A stretch of 38,956 nt of DNA from an uncultured Prevotellaceae bacterium (lineage in GTDB: Bacteria; Bacteroidota; Bacteroidia; Bacteroidales; Bacteroidaceae): the NCBI GenBank assembly GCA_900318885.1, contig ONMN01000033.1, positions 1 to 38,956 of the forward strand, given 5' to 3'. Within the stretch, counting starts at the first letter, position 1; each line of letters begins with the position of its first letter. Below, in pieces: positions 26,870 through 35,276 of the stretch. Made by a program: the position numbers and the translations under genes. The notes under the pieces are model-generated. The model made no database searches, was not told the DNA's origin, and saw nothing but the letters and a program-made list of their open reading frames with translations.

Positions 26870-29170
26870 ATGCAAAAGAATTTGGTAATCGTTGAGTCGC
26901 CTGCAAAGGCTAAGACCATTGAAAAGTTCCTGGGAAAGGAGTATAAGGTAATGTCGAGCTATGGTCACATTCGTGACCTGAAGAAAAAGGAGATGAGTAT
27001 CGATACGGATACGCTCGAACCTGAATACGAAATTCCTGAGGAAAAAGCTAAACTCGTCAAGGAACTGAAAACGAATGCCGAGAAAGCCGAGAAGATTTGG
27101 TTGGCATCCGATGAAGACCGCGAGGGAGAAGCTATCTCATGGCACCTGTGTGAAGTACTAGGGCTGGATGAAAAGAAGACGAGTCGTATCGTATTCCACG
27201 AAATTACGAAACCGGCTATTCTGAAGGCCATTGAGACTCCGCGTCATTTGGACATGAATCTGGTGAATGCCCAGCAGGCTCGTCGCGTACTTGACCGTTT
27301 GGTGGGCTTCAAACTCTCGCCAGTATTGTGGCGAAAGGTAAAACCAGCCTTGTCAGCCGGTCGTGTGCAGAGTGTTGCTGTACGTCTAATAGTTGAGCGC
27401 GAGCGTGAAATCCAGAGTTTCAACAGCGAGCCATACTATAGCGTCAATGGTATCTTTGCCCTTACCAATGCCGATGGTTCGCAGACAGAGGTCAAGGCCA
27501 CACTTGCCCAGCGTCTGAAAACCCACGAGGAAGTGGAACAGTTCTTGGAGAAGTGCAAGGATGCTTCATTCACTATCGAGTCTGTGGTCAAGAAGCCCAT
27601 GAAGCGTACGCCCGCTCCCCCCTTCACCACGTCGACGCTTCAGCAGGAAGCTGCCCGCAAACTGGGCTTTACCGTCAGCCAGACGATGATCGTTGCCCAG
27701 CACCTGTACGAACACGGACTGATTACCTATATGCGTACTGACTCTGTCAATCTCTCTGGCCTGTGTATCAATGCCAGCAAGGAGGAAATCACGAAACTCT
27801 ATGGCGCAGAATATAGCAAGGTGCGTCAGTATCATACCAGTGCGAAGGGTGCTCAGGAGGCTCACGAAGCCATCCGTCCTACCTATATGGAAAATACCAC
27901 CATTGAGGGTTCTTCGCAGGAAAAGAGGCTCTACGAACTGATTTGGAAGCGTACTATTGCCAGTCAGATGGCTGATGCAGAGATGGAGAAAACCACCGTA
28001 AATATCACTGTCAGCGGTGCTGAAGAATTCTTTGTGGCTCAAGGCGAAGTGGTAAAATTCGACGGTTTCATCAAGGTCTATCGTGAGTCAGTGGATGACG
28101 ACGAACAGGAAGAAGAAAGCCACGTGCTGCCTCCTTTGAAAAAAGGTCTGGAACTGACCCGTCGTGAGATTCAGGCTACGGAGCGTTTCAGCCAAGGTCC
28201 GTTACGCTATACGGAAGCCTCGCTCGTTCATAAGTTGGAGGAACTGGGCATTGGTCGTCCTTCAACCTACGCTCCAACCATTTCTACTATCCAGCAACGT
28301 GAGTATGTCCACAAAGGCGACAAAAAAGGCGAGGAGCGTTTCTATACCATCGACACGCTGAAAGGCAAGGTGGTCACTCAGAAGAAGCGTAAAGAGATGG
28401 CTGGCTCTGATAAGGGCAAACTGTTGCCCACCGATATTGGTATCGTTGTGAACGACTTCCTGATGAAGTTCTTTCCAACTATTATGGACTACAACTTCAC
28501 CGCTAAGGTGGAACAGGACTTCGATAAGATTGCAGAGGGTGATGAGAAGTGGACAGACATGATGAAGAGCTTCTATAAGAAGTTCGAACCTACTGTCGAG
28601 AAGACCATGAACGCTCGTCAGGAACATAAGGCCGGTGAGCGCCAACTGGGTAACGATCCCAAGAGCGGACGTCCTGTCTTTGTTAAGATCGGACGTTTCG
28701 GACCTGTTGTTCAGATTGGTGCTGCCGACGATTCCGAAAAACCCCGCTTTGCCCAGATGCCTAGCGAAAAGAGCATAGAGTCCATCACGTTGGAGGAGGC
28801 TATGGAACTGTTCCAGTTGCCTCGTACGCTGGGCGACTTCGAGGGCTCGCCCGTAGTTATTGGCACAGGACGTTTTGGCCCCTATGTGCTCCACCAAAAG
28901 AAGTACACCTCACTGCCAAAGGACGCTGACCCCATGGATATTACCCTCGAGGATGCTATTGCACTCATTAAGGAGAAGCGTCAGCAGGAATCAGAGAAAC
29001 ACCTGAAGTCGTTTGACGCTGACGGTAAGATGCAAATCCTGAACGGTCGCTACGGTCCCTATATTGCCTTCGACGGCAAGAACTATCGCATCCCCAAGGC
29101 CTTGCATTCCACTGCTTCGAAGCTGACCTTTGACCAGTGCATGGAAATCATCGAAAAGCAGAAGAAATGA
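26870..29170 (+). CDS. topA: DNA topoisomerase I (type IA)
   Basis: Relaxes negatively supercoiled DNA in the cytoplasm through a transient 5'-phosphotyrosine link. The Toprim domain opens the protein (NLVIVESPAKAKTIEKFLG, with the acidic trio in LASDEDREGEAISWHL). The catalytic tyrosine is Tyr287 in LITYMRTDSVNLS. GRPSTYAPTI and the AHEAIRPT segment are further family markers. The C-terminus carries Toprim C-terminal-type repeats (FGPVVQIG, RFGPYVLHQKKY, GRYGPYIAFDGKNYRIP) rather than Cys zinc ribbons, as common in Bacteroidetes. At 766 residues it is complete. Its stop overlaps the aroK start as ATGA. Confidence 0.97.
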   Translation: MQKNLVIVESPAKAKTIEKFLGKEYKVMSSYGHIRDLKKKEMSIDTDTLEPEYEIPEEKAKLVKELKTNAEKAEKIWLASDEDREGEAISWHLCEVLGLDEKKTSRIVFHEITKPAILKAIETPRHLDMNLVNAQQARRVLDRLVGFKLSPVLWRKVKPALSAGRVQSVAVRLIVEREREIQSFNSEPYYSVNGIFALTNADGSQTEVKATLAQRLKTHEEVEQFLEKCKDASFTIESVVKKPMKRTPAPPFTTSTLQQEAARKLGFTVSQTMIVAQHLYEHGLITYMRTDSVNLSGLCINASKEEITKLYGAEYSKVRQYHTSAKGAQEAHEAIRPTYMENTTIEGSSQEKRLYELIWKRTIASQMADAEMEKTTVNITVSGAEEFFVAQGEVVKFDGFIKVYRESVDDDEQEEESHVLPPLKKGLELTRREIQATERFSQGPLRYTEASLVHKLEELGIGRPSTYAPTISTIQQREYVHKGDKKGEERFYTIDTLKGKVVTQKKRKEMAGSDKGKLLPTDIGIVVNDFLMKFFPTIMDYNFTAKVEQDFDKIAEGDEKWTDMMKSFYKKFEPTVEKTMNARQEHKAGERQLGNDPKSGRPVFVKIGRFGPVVQIGAADDSEKPRFAQMPSEKSIESITLEEAMELFQLPRTLGDFEGSPVVIGTGRFGPYVLHQKKYTSLPKDADPMDITLEDAIALIKEKRQQESEKHLKSFDADGKMQILNGRYGPYIAFDGKNYRIPKALHSTASKLTFDQCMEIIEKQKK

Positions 29171-29694
29171 GACGCATCATCCTCATTGGCTACATGGGTT
29201 CCGGCAAAACGACCGTAGGCAAGGCTCTCTCGAAAGAGACGGGTATGATGTTCTACGATCTGGACTGGTATATCGAAAGCCGTATGCACAAGACGGTATC
29301 GCAGATTTTTGCCGAGAAGGGTGAAGAGGGTTTCCGCAAGATAGAACACAACATGTTGCATGAGGTGGCAGAATTTGAGGACGTCATCATCAGCTGTGGC
29401 GGCGGAACGCCCTGCTTCTTCGACAACATGGATTACCTGAACCAGCAAGGTGACGTCGTCTATCTGAAGGCTACTCCCGAGACACTCTACAAGCATCTGC
29501 TGATGGCTAAGATTGAGCGTCCGTTGCTGAAAGGCAAGAGCGCTGAGGAATTGATAGCCTATATCACAGAACATCTGGAGCAGCGCGAACCGTTCTATCA
29601 GAAAGCGCGCTATACCCTTGATGCCAACGTGCTTGACGACTATGACAAGATCAGCATCAGCGTAGCGTCTATTCGTTCCCTGTTAAACCTATAA
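29167..29694 (+). CDS. aroK: Shikimate kinase
   Basis: Phosphorylates shikimate to shikimate 3-phosphate in aromatic amino-acid synthesis. Walker A is GYMGSGKTTVGKAL. DLDWYIE carries the shikimate-binding Asp, FRKIE the Arg, and ISCGGGTPCF the Gly-rich shikimate loop. RPLLKGKSAEELI is the lid region with its Arg. At 175 residues it is normal. ATG 29167 overlaps the topA stop, indicating translational coupling; an in-frame ATG at 29137 lies inside topA and would add ten non-family residues. Confidence 0.95.
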   Translation: MRRIILIGYMGSGKTTVGKALSKETGMMFYDLDWYIESRMHKTVSQIFAEKGEEGFRKIEHNMLHEVAEFEDVIISCGGGTPCFFDNMDYLNQQGDVVYLKATPETLYKHLLMAKIERPLLKGKSAEELIAYITEHLEQREPFYQKARYTLDANVLDDYDKISISVASIRSLLNL

Positions 29695-29724
29695 ACAAAC
29701 AACTCTAACATTCCTGATATTACA

Positions 29725-31617
29725 ATGAAGAAATGGACCATCGATGACTCCAAGGAGCTCTACAACATCAACGGGTGGGGCACCAGTTACTTCGGTATCA
29801 ACGACGAAGGTAACGTCTATGTGACACCGTGTAAGGACGGCACGCAGATTGACCTGCGTGAAGTGATGGACGAACTGTCGTTGCGTGACGTACAGTCACC
29901 AGTACTGCTGCGTTTCCCCGATATTCTCGACAATCGTATCGAGAAAACGTGGAGCTGTTTCAAGAAAGCCGCCGAGGAGTATGAGTACAAAGGCGAAAAC
30001 TATGTGGTGTTCCCTATCAAGGTCAACCAGATGCAGCCCGTCGTCGAGGAAATTATCTCCCACGGACGTAAGTTCAATCTGGGCATTGAGGCAGGTTCCA
30101 AGCCCGAACTGCACGCTGTCATTGCCGTTCAATGTCAGAGCGACTCCATCATCATCTGTAATGGCTATAAGGATCAGTCGTATATTGAACTGGCTCTGTT
30201 GGCACAGAAGATGGGCAAGCGTATCTTCATCGTCGTTGAGAAGTTGAACGAACTCGATATCATTGCCCGTGAGGCCAAGAAACTGGGTGTTCGTCCCAAT
30301 ATCGGTATCCGTATCAAACTGGCTTCTTCGGGTGCTGGAAAATGGGAAGAAAGTGGCGGCGACGCCTCGAAATTCGGACTGACCAGTGCCGAACTGCTGG
30401 AGGCTCTCGACCTGCTTGAGAAGAAAGACATGAAAGACTGTCTGCGCCTCATCCATTTCCATATCGGTTCTCAGATAACGAAGATTCGTCGTATCCAGAC
30501 GGCTCTGCGCGAAGCTTCGCAGTTCTATGTACAACTCCACAAGATGGGCTATAACGTTGATTTCGTTGACTGCGGCGGTGGTTTGGGTGTCGACTACGAC
30601 GGCACACGTTCTCCTTCGAGCGAGAGTAGTGTCAACTATTCTATTCAGGAGTATGTCAACGACTGTATCTACACCTTCGTGGATGCCGCCAACCGCAACG
30701 AAATCCCCCATCCCAACCTGATTACGGAGAGTGGCCGTTCGTTGGCTGCTCATCATTCCGTGTTGGTGATTGACGTGTTGGAGACGGCTTCATTGCCTGA
30801 GATGCCCGAGGAGTTTGAACCTGATGAGAACTCACACCAGTTGGTGAAGGACCTCTATGAGATTTGGGACAACCTGTCGCCTCGCAATGTACTCGAGGAC
30901 TGGCACGATGCCGAACAAATTCGTGAAGAGGTCCTCGACCTCTTTGCACACGGTATCGTAGACCTGAAGACGCGTGCTGAGATTGAGGCCATGTATTGGA
31001 GCGTCTGTCATGAGATTCACGCCTTGGCCAAGAACCTGAAGCACGTGCCTGAGGAACTGATGAATATCGATAAGCTGCTGGCAGACAAGTACTTCTGCAA
31101 CTTCTCGCTATTCCAGTCGTTACCTGACTCATGGGCTATCGACCAGATATTCCCCATTATGCCCATTCAGCGCCTCAACGAGCGTCCTACACGTAATGCC
31201 ACCATTCAGGATATCACGTGCGACTCGGATGGTAAAATTGCCAACTTTGCCACCAACCGCCATAACTCGCACTCGCTGCCCGTTCATGCACTGAAACGTA
31301 ACGAGAAATACTATCTGGGCGTATTCCTCGTGGGAGCCTATCAGGAAATCTTAGGCGATATGCACAACCTCTTTGGCGACACTACTGCTGTCCATATCTC
31401 CGTGAAGGACGGAGGCTATCATGTCGACCAGGTATTCGATGGTGAGACGGTCGAGGAGGTTTTGGAGTACGTGCAGTACAATCCCAAGAAACTGGTTCGT
31501 CAGCTGGAAATCTGGGTGGCCAAGAGTGTTAAGACCGGCAAGATTACCCTCGAAGAAGGCAAGGAGTTCCTCAGCAACTACCGGTCGGGACTCTATGGTT
31601 ATACTTATCTAGAATAA
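29725..31617 (+). CDS. speA: Biosynthetic arginine decarboxylase
   Basis: PLP-dependent fold-III decarboxylase making agmatine from arginine, the first step of polyamine synthesis by this route. It opens with the usual DDSKELYNINGWGTSYFGIN. The PLP lysine is in YVVFPIKVNQMQPVVEE. Family segments include ICNGYKDQSYIELALLAQKMG, LIHFHIGSQI, DCGGGLGVDYDGT, ITESGRSLAAHHS, KYFCNFSLFQSLPDSWAIDQ and FLVGAYQEILGDMHNLFGD. At 630 residues it is complete, with no gap. Its final Leu-Glu-stop codons form the first unit of a 9-bp tandem array leading into argB. Confidence 0.97.
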   Translation: MKKWTIDDSKELYNINGWGTSYFGINDEGNVYVTPCKDGTQIDLREVMDELSLRDVQSPVLLRFPDILDNRIEKTWSCFKKAAEEYEYKGENYVVFPIKVNQMQPVVEEIISHGRKFNLGIEAGSKPELHAVIAVQCQSDSIIICNGYKDQSYIELALLAQKMGKRIFIVVEKLNELDIIAREAKKLGVRPNIGIRIKLASSGAGKWEESGGDASKFGLTSAELLEALDLLEKKDMKDCLRLIHFHIGSQITKIRRIQTALREASQFYVQLHKMGYNVDFVDCGGGLGVDYDGTRSPSSESSVNYSIQEYVNDCIYTFVDAANRNEIPHPNLITESGRSLAAHHSVLVIDVLETASLPEMPEEFEPDENSHQLVKDLYEIWDNLSPRNVLEDWHDAEQIREEVLDLFAHGIVDLKTRAEIEAMYWSVCHEIHALAKNLKHVPEELMNIDKLLADKYFCNFSLFQSLPDSWAIDQIFPIMPIQRLNERPTRNATIQDITCDSDGKIANFATNRHNSHSLPVHALKRNEKYYLGVFLVGAYQEILGDMHNLFGDTTAVHISVKDGGYHVDQVFDGETVEEVLEYVQYNPKKLVRQLEIWVAKSVKTGKITLEEGKEFLSNYRSGLYGYTYLE

Positions 31618-31653
31618 CTAGAATATCTAGATCATCTAGAACAACTGGAATAT
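31609..31653. repeat. Five 9-bp units (CTRGAWNAW-like) joining speA to argB
   Basis: CTAGAATAA, CTAGAATAT, CTAGATCAT, CTAGAACAA and CTGGAATAT lie end to end. The first is the last two codons plus stop of speA, and the last supplies the A and T of the argB start codon. The array fills the whole 34-bp intergenic gap. Confidence 0.88.
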
Positions 31654-32404
31654 GAAAGAAAAACTAACGATAGTAAAAGTAGGAGGAGCTGTGGTCGAGG
31701 ACGAACTGCAGCTCTCTCAGTTGTTACGCAACTTCTCGGCCATCGAGGGAATGGCGGAGCGACTCGGCATCGAGACCAAAATGGTCAACGGACGCCGCAT
31801 TACGGACAGCGATATGCTTGAGGTGGTAACGATGGTGTATGGCGGTTTGGTCAACAAGAACCTTGTGGCTCGTTTGCAGGCCAATGGTGTCAATGCGATT
31901 GGCCTGACTGGTGCTGATGCCGACATTATCCGCAGTCACAAACGCCCCATCAAAGTGGTCGACGGTTTACCCGTCGACTACGGCTTCGTAGGTGACGTTG
32001 ACAACGTCGCAAACGAAACTCTCGCACACCTCATCGAGGCAGGCATCACTCCTGTGATGGCTCCGCTCACGCACGATGGCGAGGGGCATATCCTCAACAC
32101 CAATGCCGACACCATTGCTTCAGAGACGGCAAAGGCACTGGCTCAGCAATACGACGTGACGCTGATCTTCTCGTTCGAGAAGAAAGGCGTGCTCTCGAAT
32201 CCTGATGACGACGACTCGGTGATTCCCGTCATTACGCGTACGTTATTTGAAAAGTATAAAGCCGACGGTACTATCAGCGGCGGTATGTTACCCAAAATCG
32301 AAAATGCTCTCAGTGCTGTCGATGCTGGCGTCTCGAAGGTGATTATCACCCTCGCAACGGCTATTGACGGCCAGCACGGAACTATGATTAAGGCTAACAG
32401 CTAA
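31652..32404 (+). CDS. argB: N-acetylglutamate (or N-succinylglutamate) kinase lacking the H-G-G-G loop
   Basis: Amino-acid-kinase-family enzyme of arginine synthesis. Some Bacteroidetes use succinylated intermediates, so either acyl substrate is possible. Recognisable parts are the N-terminal KLTIVKVGGAVVED, TKMVNGRRITDSDMLEVVTMVYGGLVNKNLVARLQ, GLTGADADIIRSHKRP, PVMAPLTHDGEGHILNTNADTIA and the closing SGGMLPKIENALSAVDAG. Between FSAIEG and MAERLGIE (about residue 33, position 31750) relatives have about 17 more residues, including the strand and Gly-rich loop V-H-G-G-G-R that binds the acyl-glutamate and phosphate. That segment is absent, in frame. Without it, activity is doubtful. The rest of the gene is well conserved, and the 250-residue length fits a complete gene minus this piece. 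Either a real recent deletion or a sequence error. It lies between speA and the ECF sigma gene. Confidence 0.85.
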   Translation: MKEKLTIVKVGGAVVEDELQLSQLLRNFSAIEGMAERLGIETKMVNGRRITDSDMLEVVTMVYGGLVNKNLVARLQANGVNAIGLTGADADIIRSHKRPIKVVDGLPVDYGFVGDVDNVANETLAHLIEAGITPVMAPLTHDGEGHILNTNADTIASETAKALAQQYDVTLIFSFEKKGVLSNPDDDDSVIPVITRTLFEKYKADGTISGGMLPKIENALSAVDAGVSKVIITLATAIDGQHGTMIKANS

Positions 32405-32466
32405 CTGCCAAAAGCCAACTGCCAATTGCCCTCGCAACGCCACACTCTTAAAGAGAGAACTGCCAA
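32403..32466. repeat. Repeated AACTGCCAA units bridging argB and the sigma gene
   Basis: AACTGCCAA occurs at 32403, 32417 and 32458. The first copy starts inside the argB TAA stop, and the third ends at the A of the sigma-factor ATG. Between them is a 13-mer, GCAACGCCACACT (32434-32446), that also occurs at 25142-25154 upstream of the GH78 gene on the same strand. Confidence 0.65.
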
Positions 32467-32963
32467 TGATTAATTTCCAGTCCGACATCCTGCCGCTGAA
32501 GAATGAACTCTACAGAATGGCACTCCGCATCACGATGAATCCTGCGGAGGCAGAGGATGTGGTGCAGGAAACGATGATAAAGGTCTGGAACAAACGCGAC
32601 AGTTGGGAACAGATAGACTCGATAGAAGCCTTCTGTCTGACCATCTGCCGTAACCTGTCGCTCGACAAGGTGCGACGCATGGACAATCTGACGCAGTCGC
32701 TGGATGCATCCATCCAACCCCACGATCAGCATGTGGCTTCCAATCCAGAGGAACAAACCATCCAGAACGACAGGGTCCGACTGGTGCGACAACTCATCAG
32801 TGCATTGCCTGAAAAGCAACGCAGCTGTATGCAATTGCGCGATATGGAGGGCAAGAGCTATAAGGACATTGCCACCATTCTCGACATCACAGAGGAACAG
32901 GTGAAAGTCAATATTTTCAGGGCCCGACAAACAATTCGCGAAAAATTTAAGAAATTCCTGTAA
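32466..32963 (+). CDS. ECF-type RNA polymerase sigma factor
   Basis: 165 residues in the cytoplasm. Region 2 is LYRMALRITMNPAEAEDVVQETMIKVW, with the DVVQETMIKVW segment that binds core polymerase and the -10 element, followed by SIEAFCLTICRNLSLDKVRR. Region 4 is LISALPEKQRSCMQLRDMEGKSYKDIATILDITEEQVKVNIFRARQ, a helix-turn-helix that binds the -35 region. It is followed after 75 bp of repeat-type spacer by a one-helix membrane protein that is probably its anti-sigma factor. Target genes are unknown. No separate promoter is evident, so it may be transcribed from the arginine genes. Confidence 0.92.
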   Translation: MINFQSDILPLKNELYRMALRITMNPAEAEDVVQETMIKVWNKRDSWEQIDSIEAFCLTICRNLSLDKVRRMDNLTQSLDASIQPHDQHVASNPEEQTIQNDRVRLVRQLISALPEKQRSCMQLRDMEGKSYKDIATILDITEEQVKVNIFRARQTIREKFKKFL

Positions 32964-33000
32964 CTTTTTGTTTTGACAAACGTCTTTAATATAGAGAACG

Positions 33001-33029
33001 GCCAAAAGCGAATAGCCAAAGGCCAAAAG
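33001..33029. repeat. GCCAAARG units between sigma and anti-sigma genes
   Basis: GCCAAAAG (33001), GCCAAAGG (33015) and GCCAAAAG (33022) occur in the 75-bp spacer, ending 9 bp before the ATG at 33039. The units resemble the AACTGCCAA family upstream. Confidence 0.6.
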
Positions 33030-33038
33030 CAAAGCAAT

Positions 33039-33521
33039 ATGGACTACAAGTACATCGAACAACTCATGGAGCGCTATTGGAACGCGGAGACTACCCTCGA
33101 AGAGGAGAGCATCCTGCGTACCTTCTGCCGTCAGGAGAACATACCTGCGGAGATGGAACCCATGCGCGCACTCTTTGCCGACGAGGCAAGCCACCAGACG
33201 TTGGGAGACGACTTCGATGCCCGTATGCTTGAAATGGTAAACGAAGAGCACGCTCCCAACAGCGTGGAGGCACGCACGGTGACACTCACCCAGCGACTGA
33301 TGCCACTCTTCAGGGCCGCAGCCGTTGTGGCCATCATCCTCACACTTGGCAATGCCGCTCAGGCCCCATGGGATTCCACCTGGAACACCCCTGACGACTA
33401 TGCCAGCAACTTGCAGGACGCTGATACTGTAGCGGCAGTAAGCCCTGTGCAGGTGGCTAATGTGGGCGAAATGACTGGCGATAGCACCAAGGTGCTGGCT
33501 CCGGCTCTGCCTACCGACTGA
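33039..33521 (+). CDS. Probable anti-sigma factor, single-pass membrane protein
   Basis: 160 residues starting MDYKYIEQLMERYWNAETTLEEE, a cytoplasmic N-terminal helix pair like those of small Bacteroidetes anti-sigma proteins. One membrane helix is at about residues 88-107 (LMPLFRAAAVVAIILTLGNAA), followed by a short periplasmic tail. Position directly after an ECF sigma gene is the main support. An upstream in-frame TTG at 32973 would add 22 residues encoded by spacer repeats and is rejected. No conserved enzyme motif is seen; relatives are sometimes given unrelated enzyme names in databases. Confidence 0.7.
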   Translation: MDYKYIEQLMERYWNAETTLEEESILRTFCRQENIPAEMEPMRALFADEASHQTLGDDFDARMLEMVNEEHAPNSVEARTVTLTQRLMPLFRAAAVVAIILTLGNAAQAPWDSTWNTPDDYASNLQDADTVAAVSPVQVANVGEMTGDSTKVLAPALPTD

Positions 33522-33586
33522 GATAATATTTCTATGCTTTCTCTATATTATTAATCAAGTTTATTCAAAACGCTATCCATGAAACC

Positions 33587-33629
33587 AATACGGGCTGCCC
33601 TATCTGATGTGTCAGGGGCAGCCCGTATT
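33587..33629. terminator. Bidirectional terminator between anti-sigma and CPBP genes
   Basis: A perfect 14-bp stem, AATACGGGCTGCCC (33587-33600) / GGGCAGCCCGTATT (33616-33629), with a 15-nt loop followed by CTTGTTT. It serves the convergent genes ending at 33521 and 33646. Confidence 0.85.
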
Positions 33630-33645
33630 CTTGTTTCCTATACGC

Positions 33646-34419
33646 TTAGCGCTCGTCAGCTCTTTTCATGTTCAGGTGGAGCTGGTAGATAGCCGGCAGG
33701 AGGATGAGCAGCGAGAAGAACACCGCTAACACCACATGCATTTCCGACCCCTTGAAGATATCAACGAGTTTGATGTCAGGATTGGGATAGAGGGCGTACA
33801 TCACAAATGCTGCACTGTTGTTTGACCAGTGATAGGCTACTCCCGGCAGTATCGACCCCGTGCGCCAATACATCCATCCCAGCAACAATCCGATGATAAA
33901 GGCATGAGGCATCTGCGCAGGATTCATGTGGATGAGGGCAAACATCGCTGCCGAGATGGCTATGGCGCCCCAAACGGATAGTTTCTGCGACTTCAGCAAC
34001 TCCTTCAGGATGGCACCACGCATCACGATTTCCTCGCTCAGCGGTGCCAACAGTCCGATGGTCAGATAACCCCAAGGCGTTCCCAGAATGGTGTCAAATT
34101 CGTTCTCCATCACATTGGGCAGTTCGGGCATCTGTTCCTGCATCCAAATGGAAGGAATGAGTGCTCCCAACGACGCCATCACGCTCCACGCCAATACCGT
34201 CCAAGGCCGCGTGCGCAACCACTTGGGCGATACGACGGCGAAACGCGCCCATAGGAAGACTGTGATGACCAGCACGGCACATATAGCCGTCAGGGTAATC
34301 AGCATGGCGGCCGTCTTGTCGCTGCTATGAGTAACAAGGCTCCATACCGTTTGTATAATGGCACCACCAAGCAACTGGATGCCGATAAAAATAAGCAGAT
34401 AGCTTAATGCTTTCTTCAT
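33646..34419 (-). CDS. CPBP-family intramembrane metalloprotease (CAAX/Abi type)
   Basis: 257 residues, about six to eight membrane helices. The three family motifs are present: EE-x-x-x-R in LSEEIVMRGAIL, F-x-x-x-H in FALIHMN and H-x-x-N in YHWSNNS. In this family they bind zinc and activate water within the membrane, so the protein should be an active intramembrane endopeptidase; its substrate is unknown. Its ATG overlaps the ribF stop by four bases (34416-34419). It is the last gene of the ATPase-ribF operon. Confidence 0.9.
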   Translation of the reverse strand: MKKALSYLLIFIGIQLLGGAIIQTVWSLVTHSSDKTAAMLITLTAICAVLVITVFLWARFAVVSPKWLRTRPWTVLAWSVMASLGALIPSIWMQEQMPELPNVMENEFDTILGTPWGYLTIGLLAPLSEEIVMRGAILKELLKSQKLSVWGAIAISAAMFALIHMNPAQMPHAFIIGLLLGWMYWRTGSILPGVAYHWSNNSAAFVMYALYPNPDIKLVDIFKGSEMHVVLAVFFSLLILLPAIYQLHLNMKRADER

Positions 34420-35276
34420 AACAACTCTTTCTTAGCTTGTATTTCGTCTTTCTCTAACTGTTCGCGCAGGGCTTCCATACTGTCGAACCGGCGCTCTTCG
34501 CGTAGTCTGCTGACAAACTCGACACACAACGACTTGCCATAGAGGTCATCGTCGAAATCGAAGATGTTCACCTCCAGCGTCTGGTGGTTTCCGTCGAACG
34601 TCGGACGGGTGCCGATATTCATCATGCCTGCTTTCCACGTTGTGTCGTCGCCTATGCTTACCTTTACGGCATAGGCACCTGAGGCGGGTATCAGCTGGCA
34701 CTGGTCGTCTGCCACGATATTTGCCGTAGGGAACCCCATCTGTGTACCGATATGCTCGCCATGTTCGACGCGGCCCAGCAACGCATACGGATGGCCCAGC
34801 AGTTCGTTGGCCTTGCTGATATTGCCTTCGGCTATCAGCTGGCGGATGAGGGAACTGCTGATTGCTCCCTCGGCTCGCAACTGGCGCACCTCGATGCCCA
34901 GTTCCTGTCCATAGCGCACATAGTCGTCGAAACCTTCCTCGCGGTTGTGTCCAAAGCGGTTGTCGTAACCCGTCAAAAGCACGCGCACGCCCCATTGGTC
35001 TCTCAGCATCTGCTCCATAAACTCCTTCGCCGTCAGGGCCTTCAGTTCAGGGGTAAATGCCAACACTTCCACGCGGTCAATGCCCGTCTGGCGGATAAGC
35101 CTGACTTTCTGCTCCAATGGCGTCAGCACCTGTTCCTGACGGGGTGAGTGATCAAACGTAATGCATAGCGACTGCAAACCCAGCGCACGAGCCTCGCTCA
35201 CCACTTCGTGCAATACAAACTGGTGACCGCGGTGAACACCGTCGAACATGCCTATCGTTGCTACATATCCCTTCAT
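34416..35276 (-). CDS. ribF: Bifunctional riboflavin kinase / FAD synthetase
   Basis: Makes FMN from riboflavin and then FAD. The N-terminal nucleotidyltransferase has IGMFDGVHRGHQ, FTPELKALTAKEFM, TGYDNRFGHNREEGF and the ISSSLIR motif. The C-terminal riboflavin kinase has LLGHPYALLGRVEHGEHIGTQMGFPTANI with the PTAN nucleotide/metal site, GMMNIGTRPTF and the LEVNIFDFDDDLYG stretch. At 286 residues it is slightly shorter than E. coli RibF but complete. It overlaps the ATPase stop upstream and the CPBP start downstream by four bases each, so the three are translationally coupled. Confidence 0.96.
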   Translation of the reverse strand: MKGYVATIGMFDGVHRGHQFVLHEVVSEARALGLQSLCITFDHSPRQEQVLTPLEQKVRLIRQTGIDRVEVLAFTPELKALTAKEFMEQMLRDQWGVRVLLTGYDNRFGHNREEGFDDYVRYGQELGIEVRQLRAEGAISSSLIRQLIAEGNISKANELLGHPYALLGRVEHGEHIGTQMGFPTANIVADDQCQLIPASGAYAVKVSIGDDTTWKAGMMNIGTRPTFDGNHQTLEVNIFDFDDDLYGKSLCVEFVSRLREERRFDSMEALREQLEKDEIQAKKELL

